A stretch of DNA of 64,000 nucleotides from Hallella bergensis DSM 17361 (GTDB taxonomy: Bacteria; Bacteroidota; Bacteroidia; Bacteroidales; Bacteroidaceae). The stretch spans positions 281,103-345,102 of the forward strand of contig NZ_GG704780.1 of the NCBI RefSeq assembly GCF_000160535.1. The letters are read 5' to 3'. The translations under genes and the position numbers were made by a program. The notes under the pieces were generated by a model that ran no database searches, was not told where the DNA came from, and saw only the letters and a program-made list of their open reading frames with translations. Numbering within the stretch: position 1 is the first letter of the stretch; every line of letters begins with the position of its first letter. This document shows, piece after piece, positions 7,860 to 16,812 of the stretch.

Positions 7860-8279
7860 ATGAGTACGGATTACGACGACATCATCAATTTGCCACATCC
7901 AGTCTCCAAGCATCATCCGCCGATGTCCATGGCCAACCGTGCGGCCCAATTCTCTTCTTTTGCCGCACTGACGGGACACAAGGAGACGTTGCGCGAAACA
8001 GCACGCACCACGCAGGATTTTGAGGAGCCCTCGGCCGACCAAAGGGAAGAGCTCGACAGGAAACTGACTGTACTCAGGGAAAAGCTCTCCGAACGGCCGG
8101 GCGTATGCGTGACTTATTTTGAGCCGGATACCAAAAAGGCGGGCGGGCGCTATCTTCAGGTTGTCGGAGAGATGTGCCGTGTGAACGAAGATGAACGCTG
8201 CATGGAGTTGGCAACGGGCGGCGGACTGATCAAAATACCGTTCCGGTTTATTGTCGACTTGAACGACGTGGAGGGTTGA
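7860..8279 (+). CDS. YolD-like protein
   Basis: A 139-residue YolD-like protein: DDIINLPHPVSKHHPPMSM, then RAAQFSSFAALTGH, the family signature. YolD proteins are found beside Y-family polymerases and are thought to play an accessory, UmuD-like role in lesion bypass; the biochemical role is not settled. An in-frame GTG at 7773 overlaps the polymerase stop (GTGA), but the conserved N-terminus begins at the ATG at 7860, leaving 83 bases between the genes. Probably cotranscribed with the polymerase. Confidence 0.88.
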   Translation: MSTDYDDIINLPHPVSKHHPPMSMANRAAQFSSFAALTGHKETLRETARTTQDFEEPSADQREELDRKLTVLREKLSERPGVCVTYFEPDTKKAGGRYLQVVGEMCRVNEDERCMELATGGGLIKIPFRFIVDLNDVEG

Positions 8280-8329
8280 TCGGGTTCAAGCGCTGATGTT
8301 TGGAAAGGGCATAATCGTTTAGTTTCGGG

Positions 8330-9217
8330 TCATCTCGTTGTTCTTTCGCGAATCCTTTTGTTCAACAGGTTGGTAAATTCATGGTTTTTTAATCCCCATT
8401 TTGGGGCAATGAGCAGGTCGGCCGGGCTTTGGCTGACAAATCGTTCCAAGACTAAGTCGTCTCTGAGTAGCGACACATAGCTGATAATGAGGTCGATGTA
8501 TTCTTCCACACTGTAGAGATGAAAAGGCTGTCGGGCATATTCGCGGGCAAGCCGAGTGCCACGGATAATCTGCAGTTGGTGTATTTTCAGGATGTCGAGT
8601 GGCAGACTCGAAATGATGGGAGCCTGGCGAAGCGACTCTTGTTGGTCTTCGCCGGGAAGGCCCAGAATGATGTGTCCGCCGGTCAAGATGCCTCGGGCGT
8701 GGGTTCGCTCGATGGTGTCACGACTGCATTCGAAGGTGTGCCCGCGGTTGATCCGAAGTAGGGTTTGGTTGTTGGCAGACTCAATGCCGTATTCGACAAT
8801 CAGAAAGGTTTGATGACTCAGAGCCTCTAAATAGTCTAAAAGCTCGTTGCTCATGCAGTCGGGACGGGTGCCAATCACCACACCCACCACATCGTCTACG
8901 GCCAGTGCCTCCTCGTACATTTGCTTCAGCTGGTCTGTCTTGGCGTATGTGTTGGTAAAAGATTGGAAGTAAGCCAAATACTTCATATCGGGATATTTAT
9001 GCGCAAAGAAAGCCTTGCCATCCTCCAACTGCCGGGTGATCGTTTTTTCTTTCGTGCAGAAAGAAGGGCTGAACGTGCGGTTGTCACAAAATGTACATCC
9101 TCCGCTCGAAATTTTTCCATCACGATTGGGACAGGTGAACCCGGCATCGATGGAAATTTTCTGAACCCTGAATGGAAACTGTTGTCTTATCCATGTACCG
9201 AAGTCTAAATAGCGCAT
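8330..9217 (-). CDS. Radical SAM protein, YhcC/TIGR01212 type
   Basis: A 295-residue radical SAM enzyme starting MRYLDFGTWIRQQFPFRVQK at 9217; the longer frame to 9277 lacks family similarity. Cluster cysteines are at residues 29, 41 and 44 (FTCPNRDG, GGCTFC). The family continues with YFQSFTNTYA and GTRPDC. These proteins resemble the elongator ELP3 radical SAM domain, but their substrate is unknown. The gene is divergent from the peptidase gene at 9330 (112 bases between starts) and convergent with the YolD-like gene. Confidence 0.9.
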   Translation of the reverse strand: MRYLDFGTWIRQQFPFRVQKISIDAGFTCPNRDGKISSGGCTFCDNRTFSPSFCTKEKTITRQLEDGKAFFAHKYPDMKYLAYFQSFTNTYAKTDQLKQMYEEALAVDDVVGVVIGTRPDCMSNELLDYLEALSHQTFLIVEYGIESANNQTLLRINRGHTFECSRDTIERTHARGILTGGHIILGLPGEDQQESLRQAPIISSLPLDILKIHQLQIIRGTRLAREYARQPFHLYSVEEYIDLIISYVSLLRDDLVLERFVSQSPADLLIAPKWGLKNHEFTNLLNKRIRERTTR

Positions 9218-9297
9218 ATTTCCCAAAAATCCTCCTTGTGTGTGTATTTTGTCGTTAAATGTTATAAAACCGAACACAAAATTAAAGAAAAAATAGG

Positions 9298-9305
9298 TAA
9301 CTTTG
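9298..9305 (+). promoter_or_regulatory. Predicted -7 box for the DPP IV gene
   Basis: TAACTTTG, exact TAnnTTTG match, 24 bases before the ATG at 9330. No convincing -33 element. Confidence 0.5.
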
Positions 9306-9329
9306 TTGCAAAGAAAGAAAAATTAGGTC

Positions 9330-11540
9330 ATGAAGAAATTTTTAATGGCATGTTCAGCCATGCTTATGTTCACCGTTGCCCTGCCTGCATCCGACAAGAT
9401 CAACCTGAAGTCATTGGCTCAAGGCGAGTTTGCCGCTCAACGCATCAGTGGTATTGATCCCATAGAGGGAACCGACCAATATGCTCAGGTTTCGCCGGAC
9501 GGGACGCAAATTGTGCAATATTCCTTCAAGACCGGGAAACAGACAGGTATCTTGTTTGATGTCAACCAGACTCAGGGCGAGACCCTTACGGCGTTTGACG
9601 GCTATGTGATGTCGCCGGACGGAAAGCGTATGCTCATTCGTACGAAGACAGAGCCGATATACCGCCGGTCGTATAAGGCCGTGTTCTACATCTATACGAT
9701 ACAGAGCCGCAAGTTGGAAAAGCTGTCAGAGGGTGGTCCTCAGCAAACTCCGGTCTGGTCGCCCGACGGAAACAAGGTGGCCTTTGTGCGAGACAACAAC
9801 ATCTTTCTGGTGAAGCTGCTCTATGACAATAGTGAGAGTCAGGTGACCAAGGATGGTCAGTTCAACCAAGTGATCAATGGAATACCCGATTGGGTAAATG
9901 AGGAGGAGTTTTCCTTCAGCAGTGCCATGACCTTCAATGCCGATGGGACGATGTTGTGCTGGATAAGATATGACGAGACTGACGTGAAAGAATACAGTCT
10001 GCAGATGTTCAAGGGGACGAATCCGGAGATGAAGGACAACGAGGTTTACCCGAGTATGTACAGCTACAAGTATCCCAAGGCCGGAGAGAAGAACTCGAAG
10101 GTTTCGGTGTGGAGTTTTGATACCCAAAGCCGACGTACACAAAAGCTTAATATTCCGCTTGGCGATGAAGACTACATCCCCCGCATTTTGCCTACGCCGG
10201 ATGCCAACCGGGTGATGGTATATACCATGAACCGGCACCAGGACGAGCTGGATCTCTATACGGTCAATCCACGTAGTACGGTGGCAAAACTGCTGATCAA
10301 GGAGCGTGTACCCAAGTATGTGCAGGAGTCGGCCATGACATCCATACGTGTGGGCAAGGATTACGTGCTGCTGCCTTCGGATCGCAGTGGCTATATGCAA
10401 TTATACCTGTACGACGGCAACGGGCAGTTGCAGCGGACAGTGGGTGATGGTCAGTATGATATAACCGGTGTCTATGGCTATGATGAGAAGACGGGCGATG
10501 TTTATTATCAGGCTGCGGCGCTCAATCCGCATGACAGGCAGATTTATGTGTCGCACAAGAATGGCAAGACGGACCGACTGACAGACCGCGAGGGTTGGAA
10601 CACGGCCGTGTTCTCAGCCGATTATAGATATTTTGTCAACACGTGGAGTGACCGTAACACCCCATACGTCTATACCACGAGGGACAACAGGGGCAAGTTG
10701 GTTGCCACGCATGTAGACAACAAGGAGCTATTGCAGAAAACCCAACAATACGGATGGAGGCCGAAGGAAATGTTCTCTTTCACCACTTCAGAAGGTGTGA
10801 AATTAGATGGGTGGATGATTAAGCCGGCCAATTTTGATGCTAACCGGAAATACCCGGTAATTATGTTCCAATACAGTGGTCCCGGCAACCAACAGGTGGT
10901 GGACTCCTGGAACATTGGATCAATGGGGCAGGGAGGAGCTTTTGACCAATATCTGGCACAGCAGGGTTTTGTTGTGGTTTGTGTGGACGGACGTGGCACC
11001 GGTGGACGTGGTGCGGAGTTCGAGAAGTGTACCTATCAACGTTTGGGCAATCTCGAAGCTAAGGATCAGGTGGAAACCGCATTGTATCTAAGCAAACAGT
11101 CGTATGTTGATCAAAATAATATTGGCATTTGGGGCTGGTCATACGGTGGATTCTGTACGCTCATGAGTATGAGTGAAGGACGTGGAGTGTTCAAAGCCGG
11201 TGTAGCTGTGGCACCACCCACAAGCTATCGGTTCTATGATACGGTTTATACGGAGCGTTATATGCGCACGCCAAAAGAGAATCCGGAAGGCTACAACGAT
11301 AATGCCATCACACGTGCCGGGAAACTGAACGGTGCCCTGTTGCTGTGCCATGGTGCTGCCGATGACAATGTGCATCCGCAAAATACCTTTGAGTATGCAG
11401 AGGCATTGGTGCAGGCTGATAAAGATTTTAAGCAGATATTCTATACGAACCGTAATCATGGCATCTTTGGTGGGAACACGCGCAATCATCTGTTGCGTCA
11501 GATTACCACATGGTTTAAAGAAAACTTGATGTCGAAATAA
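9330..11540 (+). CDS. Dipeptidyl peptidase IV, S9B prolyl peptidase
   Basis: A 736-residue exported peptidase with a signal peptide (MKKFLMACSAMLMFTVALPA). An N-terminal beta-propeller (about 40-470) is followed by an alpha/beta-hydrolase domain. The catalytic triad is visible: Ser604 in GWSYGGF, Asp678/679 in GAADDNVHPQ, and His710 in RNHGIFGG. The Glu191-193 cluster in DWVNEEEF matches the substrate N-terminus-binding glutamates of DPP IV, so release of X-Pro/X-Ala dipeptides is the best prediction. In asaccharolytic or oral Bacteroidota such enzymes feed periplasmic peptide use. Followed after 15 bases by a DUF4861 gene, so the two are probably cotranscribed. Confidence 0.93.
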   Translation: MKKFLMACSAMLMFTVALPASDKINLKSLAQGEFAAQRISGIDPIEGTDQYAQVSPDGTQIVQYSFKTGKQTGILFDVNQTQGETLTAFDGYVMSPDGKRMLIRTKTEPIYRRSYKAVFYIYTIQSRKLEKLSEGGPQQTPVWSPDGNKVAFVRDNNIFLVKLLYDNSESQVTKDGQFNQVINGIPDWVNEEEFSFSSAMTFNADGTMLCWIRYDETDVKEYSLQMFKGTNPEMKDNEVYPSMYSYKYPKAGEKNSKVSVWSFDTQSRRTQKLNIPLGDEDYIPRILPTPDANRVMVYTMNRHQDELDLYTVNPRSTVAKLLIKERVPKYVQESAMTSIRVGKDYVLLPSDRSGYMQLYLYDGNGQLQRTVGDGQYDITGVYGYDEKTGDVYYQAAALNPHDRQIYVSHKNGKTDRLTDREGWNTAVFSADYRYFVNTWSDRNTPYVYTTRDNRGKLVATHVDNKELLQKTQQYGWRPKEMFSFTTSEGVKLDGWMIKPANFDANRKYPVIMFQYSGPGNQQVVDSWNIGSMGQGGAFDQYLAQQGFVVVCVDGRGTGGRGAEFEKCTYQRLGNLEAKDQVETALYLSKQSYVDQNNIGIWGWSYGGFCTLMSMSEGRGVFKAGVAVAPPTSYRFYDTVYTERYMRTPKENPEGYNDNAITRAGKLNGALLLCHGAADDNVHPQNTFEYAEALVQADKDFKQIFYTNRNHGIFGGNTRNHLLRQITTWFKENLMSK

Positions 11541-11555
11541 TAAAGTTGATAGACA

Positions 11556-12764
11556 ATGAAAGTATTAAGTAAAGTATGTTTGGGAGCTTTAATGCTTATT
11601 CCGACAGCTCTAAGAGCTGCCGATGTGACCATCACCGTGCATAATCAGGATGCCATACAGCGTCAGGAGTTGGTGGAATTGGATGTTCAGCAGGTGAGAC
11701 AGCGAATGGGTATTGCAAGCGGAACTCCATTTGTTGTGAAAAACCTGATGGGACAACAATTAACTTATCAAATAACCCACGATGGCAAACTCCTGATCGA
11801 TGCAGCCGTAAAACCAAAAGGACAAACAGTCTTTAAGGTGTCTGAGGGAACTCCGGAACCGATGCGTACATGGGTGCAAGGCAAGTTGTATCCTATGAGG
11901 AAAGACGACCTCGGCTGGGAAAACGACCGCGGTGCGTATCGTGTTTATGGCCCGGCCTTACAGCGTTCAGGCGAAAAAAGTTATGGCATTGATGTGTGGA
12001 CTAAGAATTCCAAGGAATTGGACATGTCGCAACGGTATTATACAACATACGAGGGAAGTATCAGAATAAATGCTGCAGACAACGACAGCATTAAAAGGGA
12101 CATCAATCTGCACACCTCTTTTCACCTTAACCATGGTCATGGACTTGACTGCTATGGCGTTGGACCGACGCTGGGTTGCGGAACTCCTGCCTTGATGGTG
12201 AACGGTGAACTGAAGATGCCTTATTGCTTTAAGACTTATAAGATTCTGGATAACGGTCCGTTACGCTTTACAGTGGAGCTGATCTTCAACCCCGCCAAGA
12301 TCAAGAACGATGACCATGTGGTAGAACATCGGCTAATCAGTCTTGACAAAGGATCGAACTTTAATAAGATGACCGTATGGTATGAGGGACTGAGTGAACC
12401 TTGTGACTTGGCCGCAGGAGTGGTGATTCATTCTGCCGACACGGAAAGCGTGGTCATCGGAAAGAACTTTGTACACTATGCCGATCCCACGGAACACCCT
12501 GAAAAATATGGCTTTCAGATTTATGTTGCTACCCTGTTTCCATACGGAGCCAACACCAAAAAGTTATTGCTTGACAAACCTTTCAACGGGATTGAAGGGC
12601 ATGCCATTGGTGTGAAGAAGGGATTGAAAAACAATGAGCGCTATACCTATTACTTCGGTAGTGCTTGGAGTGAATATGATGTGAGGAATCAGGAAGAGTG
12701 GCAGTTGCGTATCAATCATTTCATGAAAGCACTGGAACAGCCTCTGGTTCCTGAAATCAAATAA
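11556..12764 (+). CDS. Secreted DUF4861 family protein
   Basis: A 402-residue protein with a cleavable signal peptide (MKVLSKVCLGALMLIPTALRA). Segments such as WENDRGAYRVYGPALQ and HGLDCYGVGPTLGCG, and a C-terminal YYFGSAWSEYD, match my memory of DUF4861 proteins, which occur in polysaccharide-use loci and are probably beta-sandwich carbohydrate-active enzymes; the reaction is not known to me. It shares a likely transcript with the DPP IV gene and ends at a bidirectional terminator. Confidence 0.75.
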   Translation: MKVLSKVCLGALMLIPTALRAADVTITVHNQDAIQRQELVELDVQQVRQRMGIASGTPFVVKNLMGQQLTYQITHDGKLLIDAAVKPKGQTVFKVSEGTPEPMRTWVQGKLYPMRKDDLGWENDRGAYRVYGPALQRSGEKSYGIDVWTKNSKELDMSQRYYTTYEGSIRINAADNDSIKRDINLHTSFHLNHGHGLDCYGVGPTLGCGTPALMVNGELKMPYCFKTYKILDNGPLRFTVELIFNPAKIKNDDHVVEHRLISLDKGSNFNKMTVWYEGLSEPCDLAAGVVIHSADTESVVIGKNFVHYADPTEHPEKYGFQIYVATLFPYGANTKKLLLDKPFNGIEGHAIGVKKGLKNNERYTYYFGSAWSEYDVRNQEEWQLRINHFMKALEQPLVPEIK

Positions 12765-12786
12765 GGGCGTGTCGATTGACACACCC
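12765..12786. terminator. Bidirectional terminator between convergent genes
   Basis: GGGCGTGTC, 4-base loop, GACACACCC: a 9-bp stem with one mismatch, starting right after the DUF4861 stop and 24 bases from the end of the convergent PqqD-like gene. Confidence 0.65.
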
Positions 12787-12810
12787 TCATTTACTAAAGT
12801 CATTTGTGAC

Positions 12811-13098
12811 TTAATCTTCTAACATGCCGGCTTCTTTCCATTGGTTAACTACGGTAGCAGCATCTTGCATAGCCTGCTCCCGAGGAAGCGGCGTGTTGTC
12901 GTCTATCTGATACTCATCCTGAAGTATCTGCACAAGGTCTTCTACAGTAAAGTCTTTTCCCTGTATCCTTTCCCATAGCAGGGCAGAACTTTCATTCATG
13001 CTGATGATGTTGCTAAAGTCCATATTCTCCTTGCCCTCGGCCACAATTAAGTTTTGACCGCACACATTGCGTAAGTTAAAGCCTTTTTTTGCCTTCAT
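12811..13098 (-). CDS. PqqD-like peptide-binding protein
   Basis: A 95-residue PqqD-family protein: GFNLRNVCGQNLIVAEG (paired beta-strands), then NESSALLWERIQGKDFT and DLVQILQDEYQID (winged-helix part). PqqD-like domains are RiPP recognition elements that bind leader peptides or present substrates to modifying enzymes. It ends the four-gene run peptidase/kinase/secreted protein on the minus strand (21 bases after the peptidase gene). No cyclase or radical SAM gene and no obvious precursor peptide lies beside it, so the peptide substrate is unknown. Confidence 0.85.
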   Translation of the reverse strand: MKAKKGFNLRNVCGQNLIVAEGKENMDFSNIISMNESSALLWERIQGKDFTVEDLVQILQDEYQIDDNTPLPREQAMQDAATVVNQWKEAGMLED

Positions 13099-13119
13099 AT
13101 TTTCTTTATTGAATTGATT

Positions 13120-13629
13120 CTATATTGTTCCGAATAGTGGAATCCATATTCTTCTGTAAGCAGCCAAAAGATATCGTCGCACGGGAAATAGGCGTGTCCA
13201 TATCCATGAATACACTTTCCATTTGGTGGCATCAGTACGGTCAAGGGTCGTGCGCCCTTTGCGATAGAAACCGATGACCGCCCCCTTCACATCCTGTAGT
13301 CGGCAGGTTTCGGTACCAATATTACCGTCCCCACGCAACGTTACTTGTTCTCCATCGATGCGAATAATGCGATGCAGCACATAGTGCTTGTCACTTACCA
13401 TGGCCAGTACGGGGTCACCCACTTGGGGGTTAACGGCCTTACACATCAGGGCTTTGTCCCGATTGTTTTCTAAAAAAGGCCGCATGGAAAAGCCCTTCAA
13501 CCGCAAAGTCACCGTATGGCCTTCTTCCATTAAACTGATAATCTCCGGAATGAGTATGGCATTTGGAATCTGAACTTCCTTGACATCCTTGGCACCGGAC
13601 ACATCCTGATTCTGTTTCATAACAAACAT
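13120..13629 (-). CDS. S24/S26 (signal peptidase-like) serine peptidase
   Basis: A 169-residue protein of the signal peptidase/LexA fold. The nucleophile is predicted as Ser48 in LKGFSMRPFL. VLHRI at 84-88 supplies His86, as in the Ser-His dyad of ER/archaeal-type signal peptidases, in place of lysine. The C-terminus is basic (RKGRTTLDR, then a Trp- and Arg-rich tail that may associate with membrane). ATG at 13620 is an alternative start. It lies 17 bases after the kinase gene and 21 before the PqqD-like gene; in this setting it may trim a modified peptide. Confidence 0.8.
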   Translation of the reverse strand: MFVMKQNQDVSGAKDVKEVQIPNAILIPEIISLMEEGHTVTLRLKGFSMRPFLENNRDKALMCKAVNPQVGDPVLAMVSDKHYVLHRIIRIDGEQVTLRGDGNIGTETCRLQDVKGAVIGFYRKGRTTLDRTDATKWKVYSWIWTRLFPVRRYLLAAYRRIWIPLFGTI

Positions 13630-13646
13630 ATCATGGGTTGGCCGGA

Positions 13647-14546
13647 TTATTTCACCTTAATGGCTTGATTACAAACTTCTGCCGCCTCTTTGTTGGGTAG
13701 ACAGTGCAGGGTATAAACCCCTGTCGTCTCTATTAGTTTCGTAACGGTATAACAGATGTTGTTGAAAATTTCCAAGTCCCATTTCATGGTCGAACAGGAG
13801 GGAAGGATAGAGGCAAAAGCCTCGACGGGAGAGAGAACGTCCACTGAATTGTGCTTTGCCCTGTCTATGCGAGTAATAGCTCCCAGTGGTGCCTTGATGT
13901 TGCGATAGCATGGAGTCTTTCCACTCCACGGACTACCATAAATATATGCCTTGTCGTCTATAATCCTCACGATGGGATTGTCATCGTTCATCAGGTCACA
14001 CCCCGGCAGGTAACGCAGCCACATGCTTACTTGAGTGGACTTGCCTGTACCGCTCTTGGCTATGAAAGCATAGCCATATCCGTTTTGCCGAACTAATGAA
14101 GCGTGCATCATTACAGCTTGTCTTCGACTGCCGGCAAAGGAGAATATCATCATGAGTGCATTGTTCAATCCAAAGCACCGCATGTTGTAATTCCCATTAA
14201 GGGCACAATAGCACTTGTCGAAATCTTTGTTGGCAATAAGCAAGCAACATTCAACCCCATTAATATTCTTAATAATATATTGGTAGCCGCCATCGTCAAG
14301 CTGGTCGACAATGGTATCACCGTTCCCGGTCTCAAAGGTTCTGATTCGTTCTCTCGTATCCTTCGGTCTTGCTTTGAGCGTGTCGTCTACCGTTAGTTGA
14401 AACAGTGGAGCTTCTTCGTTCAACGTGTCAACTCTGAAGGGTTCGAAAGAGCGGAGCAGATGCATCCCGTTCTTTTCGCTTCCCTTAAAAATAATTTGAA
14501 CATTAAATTCAGCAATACGAAAATTATGAATATCCTTTTCTCCCAT
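13647..14546 (-). CDS. HPr-kinase-like serine kinase
   Basis: A 299-residue protein whose C-terminal half resembles the HPr(Ser) kinase/phosphorylase P-loop domain. The Walker A is AKSGTGKST (163-171), with NDDNP (187-191) and GSPWSGK (204-210) downstream, as in HprK-like proteins found beside PqqD proteins. Bacteroidota lack the PTS role for HprK, and related kinases in lasso-peptide clusters phosphorylate peptides, so a peptide or small-molecule substrate is likely here. It is part of the run secreted protein, kinase, peptidase, PqqD. Confidence 0.82.
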   Translation of the reverse strand: MGEKDIHNFRIAEFNVQIIFKGSEKNGMHLLRSFEPFRVDTLNEEAPLFQLTVDDTLKARPKDTRERIRTFETGNGDTIVDQLDDGGYQYIIKNINGVECCLLIANKDFDKCYCALNGNYNMRCFGLNNALMMIFSFAGSRRQAVMMHASLVRQNGYGYAFIAKSGTGKSTQVSMWLRYLPGCDLMNDDNPIVRIIDDKAYIYGSPWSGKTPCYRNIKAPLGAITRIDRAKHNSVDVLSPVEAFASILPSCSTMKWDLEIFNNICYTVTKLIETTGVYTLHCLPNKEAAEVCNQAIKVK

Positions 14547-14561
14547 ATCCAGTTTCCTGCA

Positions 14562-14984
14562 TTATCGACCTGATGCTTCGTTCTCTGCCTTGATAGGAAG
14601 GAATACAAAGTCTTCGTTCTTGAGGTACTTGATGGTGTAATGACCACCTTCCAAATATCGTTTACGCATGGAGAGGTATTTCTTCTCTGCTTTCTTTCGG
14701 TTTAAAGCAAACGATGTGATGCAGGTAGCATTGTCAAATCCATTCTTGGCCAAATAGTCACGCAACTGGTAGGAATAGTTGTTGCGGCCATAGAGGAATT
14801 TGGTTTTGGAGTCTATATAAGCCGAATCCACCCGTATTATTTCTGTAAAATAAACTGTGGAGTCATTAAAAGAAGATGCAAAACCATACATATATACTGT
14901 CTGGGGTTTGTTGGCAGCCGACATATTTAGGCTTGCCAACATGATTGCTGCACATAGCAGATATCGTTTTAAAATCATATTCAT
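14562..14984 (-). CDS. Secreted protein of unknown function, first gene of the kinase/PqqD run
   Basis: A 140-residue protein with signal peptide MNMILKRYLLCAAIMLASLN ending at AANK. The mature part contains VYMYGFASSFNDSTVYFTEI and YSYQLRDYLAKNGFDNATC, then a basic stretch KKAEKKYLSMRKRYLEG. I do not recognise a named domain. The start at 14984 was chosen because it gives a good signal peptide just downstream of a TAACTTTG box. The kinase gene follows 15 bases later, so it may be a partner or a target of the cassette, though this is only positional. Confidence 0.65.
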   Translation of the reverse strand: MNMILKRYLLCAAIMLASLNMSAANKPQTVYMYGFASSFNDSTVYFTEIIRVDSAYIDSKTKFLYGRNNYSYQLRDYLAKNGFDNATCITSFALNRKKAEKKYLSMRKRYLEGGHYTIKYLKNEDFVFLPIKAENEASGR

Positions 14985-15008
14985 GTTCACGTTATGTTGT
15001 TTCGCTCG

Positions 15009-15016
15009 CAAAGTTA
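15009..15016 (-). promoter_or_regulatory. Predicted -7 box for the kinase/PqqD operon
   Basis: Minus-strand TAACTTTG, exact TAnnTTTG match, 24 bases before the ATG at 14984. It would drive all four genes down to 12811. Confidence 0.55.
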
Positions 15017-15111
15017 CGAAAAAAAATCTTAATGCTCTTGCTTTCTTTTTTTTAAACACACAGCTCATCATCAAACACATGTGAGGGTTTCCGTGCGTGC
15101 TGCCTGCTGTA

Positions 15112-16791
15112 CTATTTGTTTTTACTATACTTTTCTATCAGGCCTTGAGCACGGGTGTCTCCCAGCTCGTGAGCTTTCTGCAATGTCGACAAACCGTTGG
15201 TTTTATCCTTGTTTTCACATTGAGCAATACCTTTAATAATGTAGAGATCGGAGTATTCCTGAGTAATCTTCAGCCCCATGTCACATGTCATAATCGCGTC
15301 TTCTACTTGGTTCAACTGCAACTGCAGGCTCGCCATCTCGGCATAATAGGTGGGTTCTGTGCGGTTGAGCACGATGGCATGGGCAATATCGTTCAGCGCC
15401 AGCTTGTATTGGCGTATTTTCTTCTCACACAGGAACTTGGTATAATAAAAATCATGGGTTCCTCGATTGTTAATCAGCGTGTCGTATGCGAGGTAGTCTG
15501 CAAAGGCTTTTCTATACTCTCCGGCACGATCGTAATATTGTCCACGTGCCAAAATATAGGGCGCAGCAGCCAAACCGTTTTGTGCTGTGGCCGCGGCATC
15601 AAGCAAGGCAATCACTTCCTCACTCGGGCTGTTGAGCATTTTCTTGCACTGTGCAGCCTCATAGAACACCTCACCGTTCTTTCCCAAATCTGTTTTTTGC
15701 AGTTCGGTAAACATTTCCAACGCCTTCTGATAATCTCCTTGGGCATATATGATTTTTGCCTGCAGGTGTTTGTAACTCGGCAGTGGATTGGTTTGATAAG
15801 CATTCTGAGCCAGTTCCAAGGCTTTCTGATAGTTCCATTTGGTGAAAGTTGTGTCGCGTTTAAAGGCCACTGCCGTGTACATCGCCTGCGCATAATCATT
15901 GTAAGCCAAGTCCTTCTGAGCTGCATTCTTCACCTCACGCTCCAAGGTTTTGTCTGCCATACCGAGGTCTCCCTTCAGCACATAGCGAGCTGCCAAGGCT
16001 TTATAACCATCGGTAGCCGTGGGAAACTGCGAGATAAAATCATTGATATAGGCTTCATATTTTGTACTGTCGGTCTGCTGTCCGGCCACCATGAGCATGA
16101 GAACAGCTTGCTGTTCGTCGGTCGGAAGCGCCGGACGAATACCGGTTGCCCGCATGGTCCGGTCGTTGATGGACAGTCCGTTCAGCTTAAACGTGTTGAT
16201 CAGGCGGGCATCTGCCGAATAGGCCTGACCTCCGTTCTTATGACGTTGCATAATACCCAGCAATTCTCCCTGCTCGTTCAGCAGCGGGCTTCCCAAGTCG
16301 GTGTTCGACACATCCACATCGTTGAACACATAATAGTTATTGGTCGTCATAAACTTTTCACTTCGCAGTGGCTTCAGTTTCTTAACGACCGACTTCTTTA
16401 AGTCATATCCTATCAAGTAGGTTTCTTTGGCAGCAGCGTCTGAAGTAGGCAGGGGGAGTCCTGTACTGCTCATATCCTTTACTCTGAATTGGCAGATATC
16501 GTATAGTTCCGACACACCCAGCATCACGTCAACATCATGCTTCTTGCCTTTCGCATCAACGATAATAGCTTGCTCTGCCCCGTCAAAGAGATGCCACATG
16601 GCAATGCCTTCTCCGCCGGAACCTACAAAGACACCGTAGCTGGAACCATGGATGGAACCGTCTGCCTTGAATGTGGTGAGTGTGAAAACACTCTGCCCGG
16701 CTTTCTTTACTGCTGACGATTGTGCGTACAAAGGCGTTCCGGAGAGTATCTGGAAAACTGCAAACAATATAAATAGGATTGATTTTCTCAT
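15112..16791 (-). CDS. Exported trypsin-like serine protease with TPR repeats
   Basis: A 559-residue protein: signal peptide (1-23, ending PLYAQ), a chymotrypsin-fold domain and, from about residue 230, a series of tetratricopeptide repeats (e.g. YNDYAQAMYTAVAFKRD, YYAEMASLQLQLNQVEDAI). The likely triad is His67 (AMWHLFDGA), Asp98 (LYDICQF) and Ser168. The serine sits in NTDLGSPLL, where most family members have GNSGGPL. The protease end may act in envelope quality control, with the TPRs binding partners. It follows recN by 21 bases in the dnaN-recN run. Confidence 0.8.
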   Translation of the reverse strand: MRKSILFILFAVFQILSGTPLYAQSSAVKKAGQSVFTLTTFKADGSIHGSSYGVFVGSGGEGIAMWHLFDGAEQAIIVDAKGKKHDVDVMLGVSELYDICQFRVKDMSSTGLPLPTSDAAAKETYLIGYDLKKSVVKKLKPLRSEKFMTTNNYYVFNDVDVSNTDLGSPLLNEQGELLGIMQRHKNGGQAYSADARLINTFKLNGLSINDRTMRATGIRPALPTDEQQAVLMLMVAGQQTDSTKYEAYINDFISQFPTATDGYKALAARYVLKGDLGMADKTLEREVKNAAQKDLAYNDYAQAMYTAVAFKRDTTFTKWNYQKALELAQNAYQTNPLPSYKHLQAKIIYAQGDYQKALEMFTELQKTDLGKNGEVFYEAAQCKKMLNSPSEEVIALLDAAATAQNGLAAAPYILARGQYYDRAGEYRKAFADYLAYDTLINNRGTHDFYYTKFLCEKKIRQYKLALNDIAHAIVLNRTEPTYYAEMASLQLQLNQVEDAIMTCDMGLKITQEYSDLYIIKGIAQCENKDKTNGLSTLQKAHELGDTRAQGLIEKYSKNK

Positions 16792-16812
16792 CGATTTAAA
16801 TTCTTAGTCATG

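Noticed and set aside
15097..16401. 434-codon open frame on the plus strand
   Set aside because: It is antisense to the serine protease/TPR gene, which has a signal peptide, triad and repeats; the plus-strand product has no domain and is a low-stop-density shadow.
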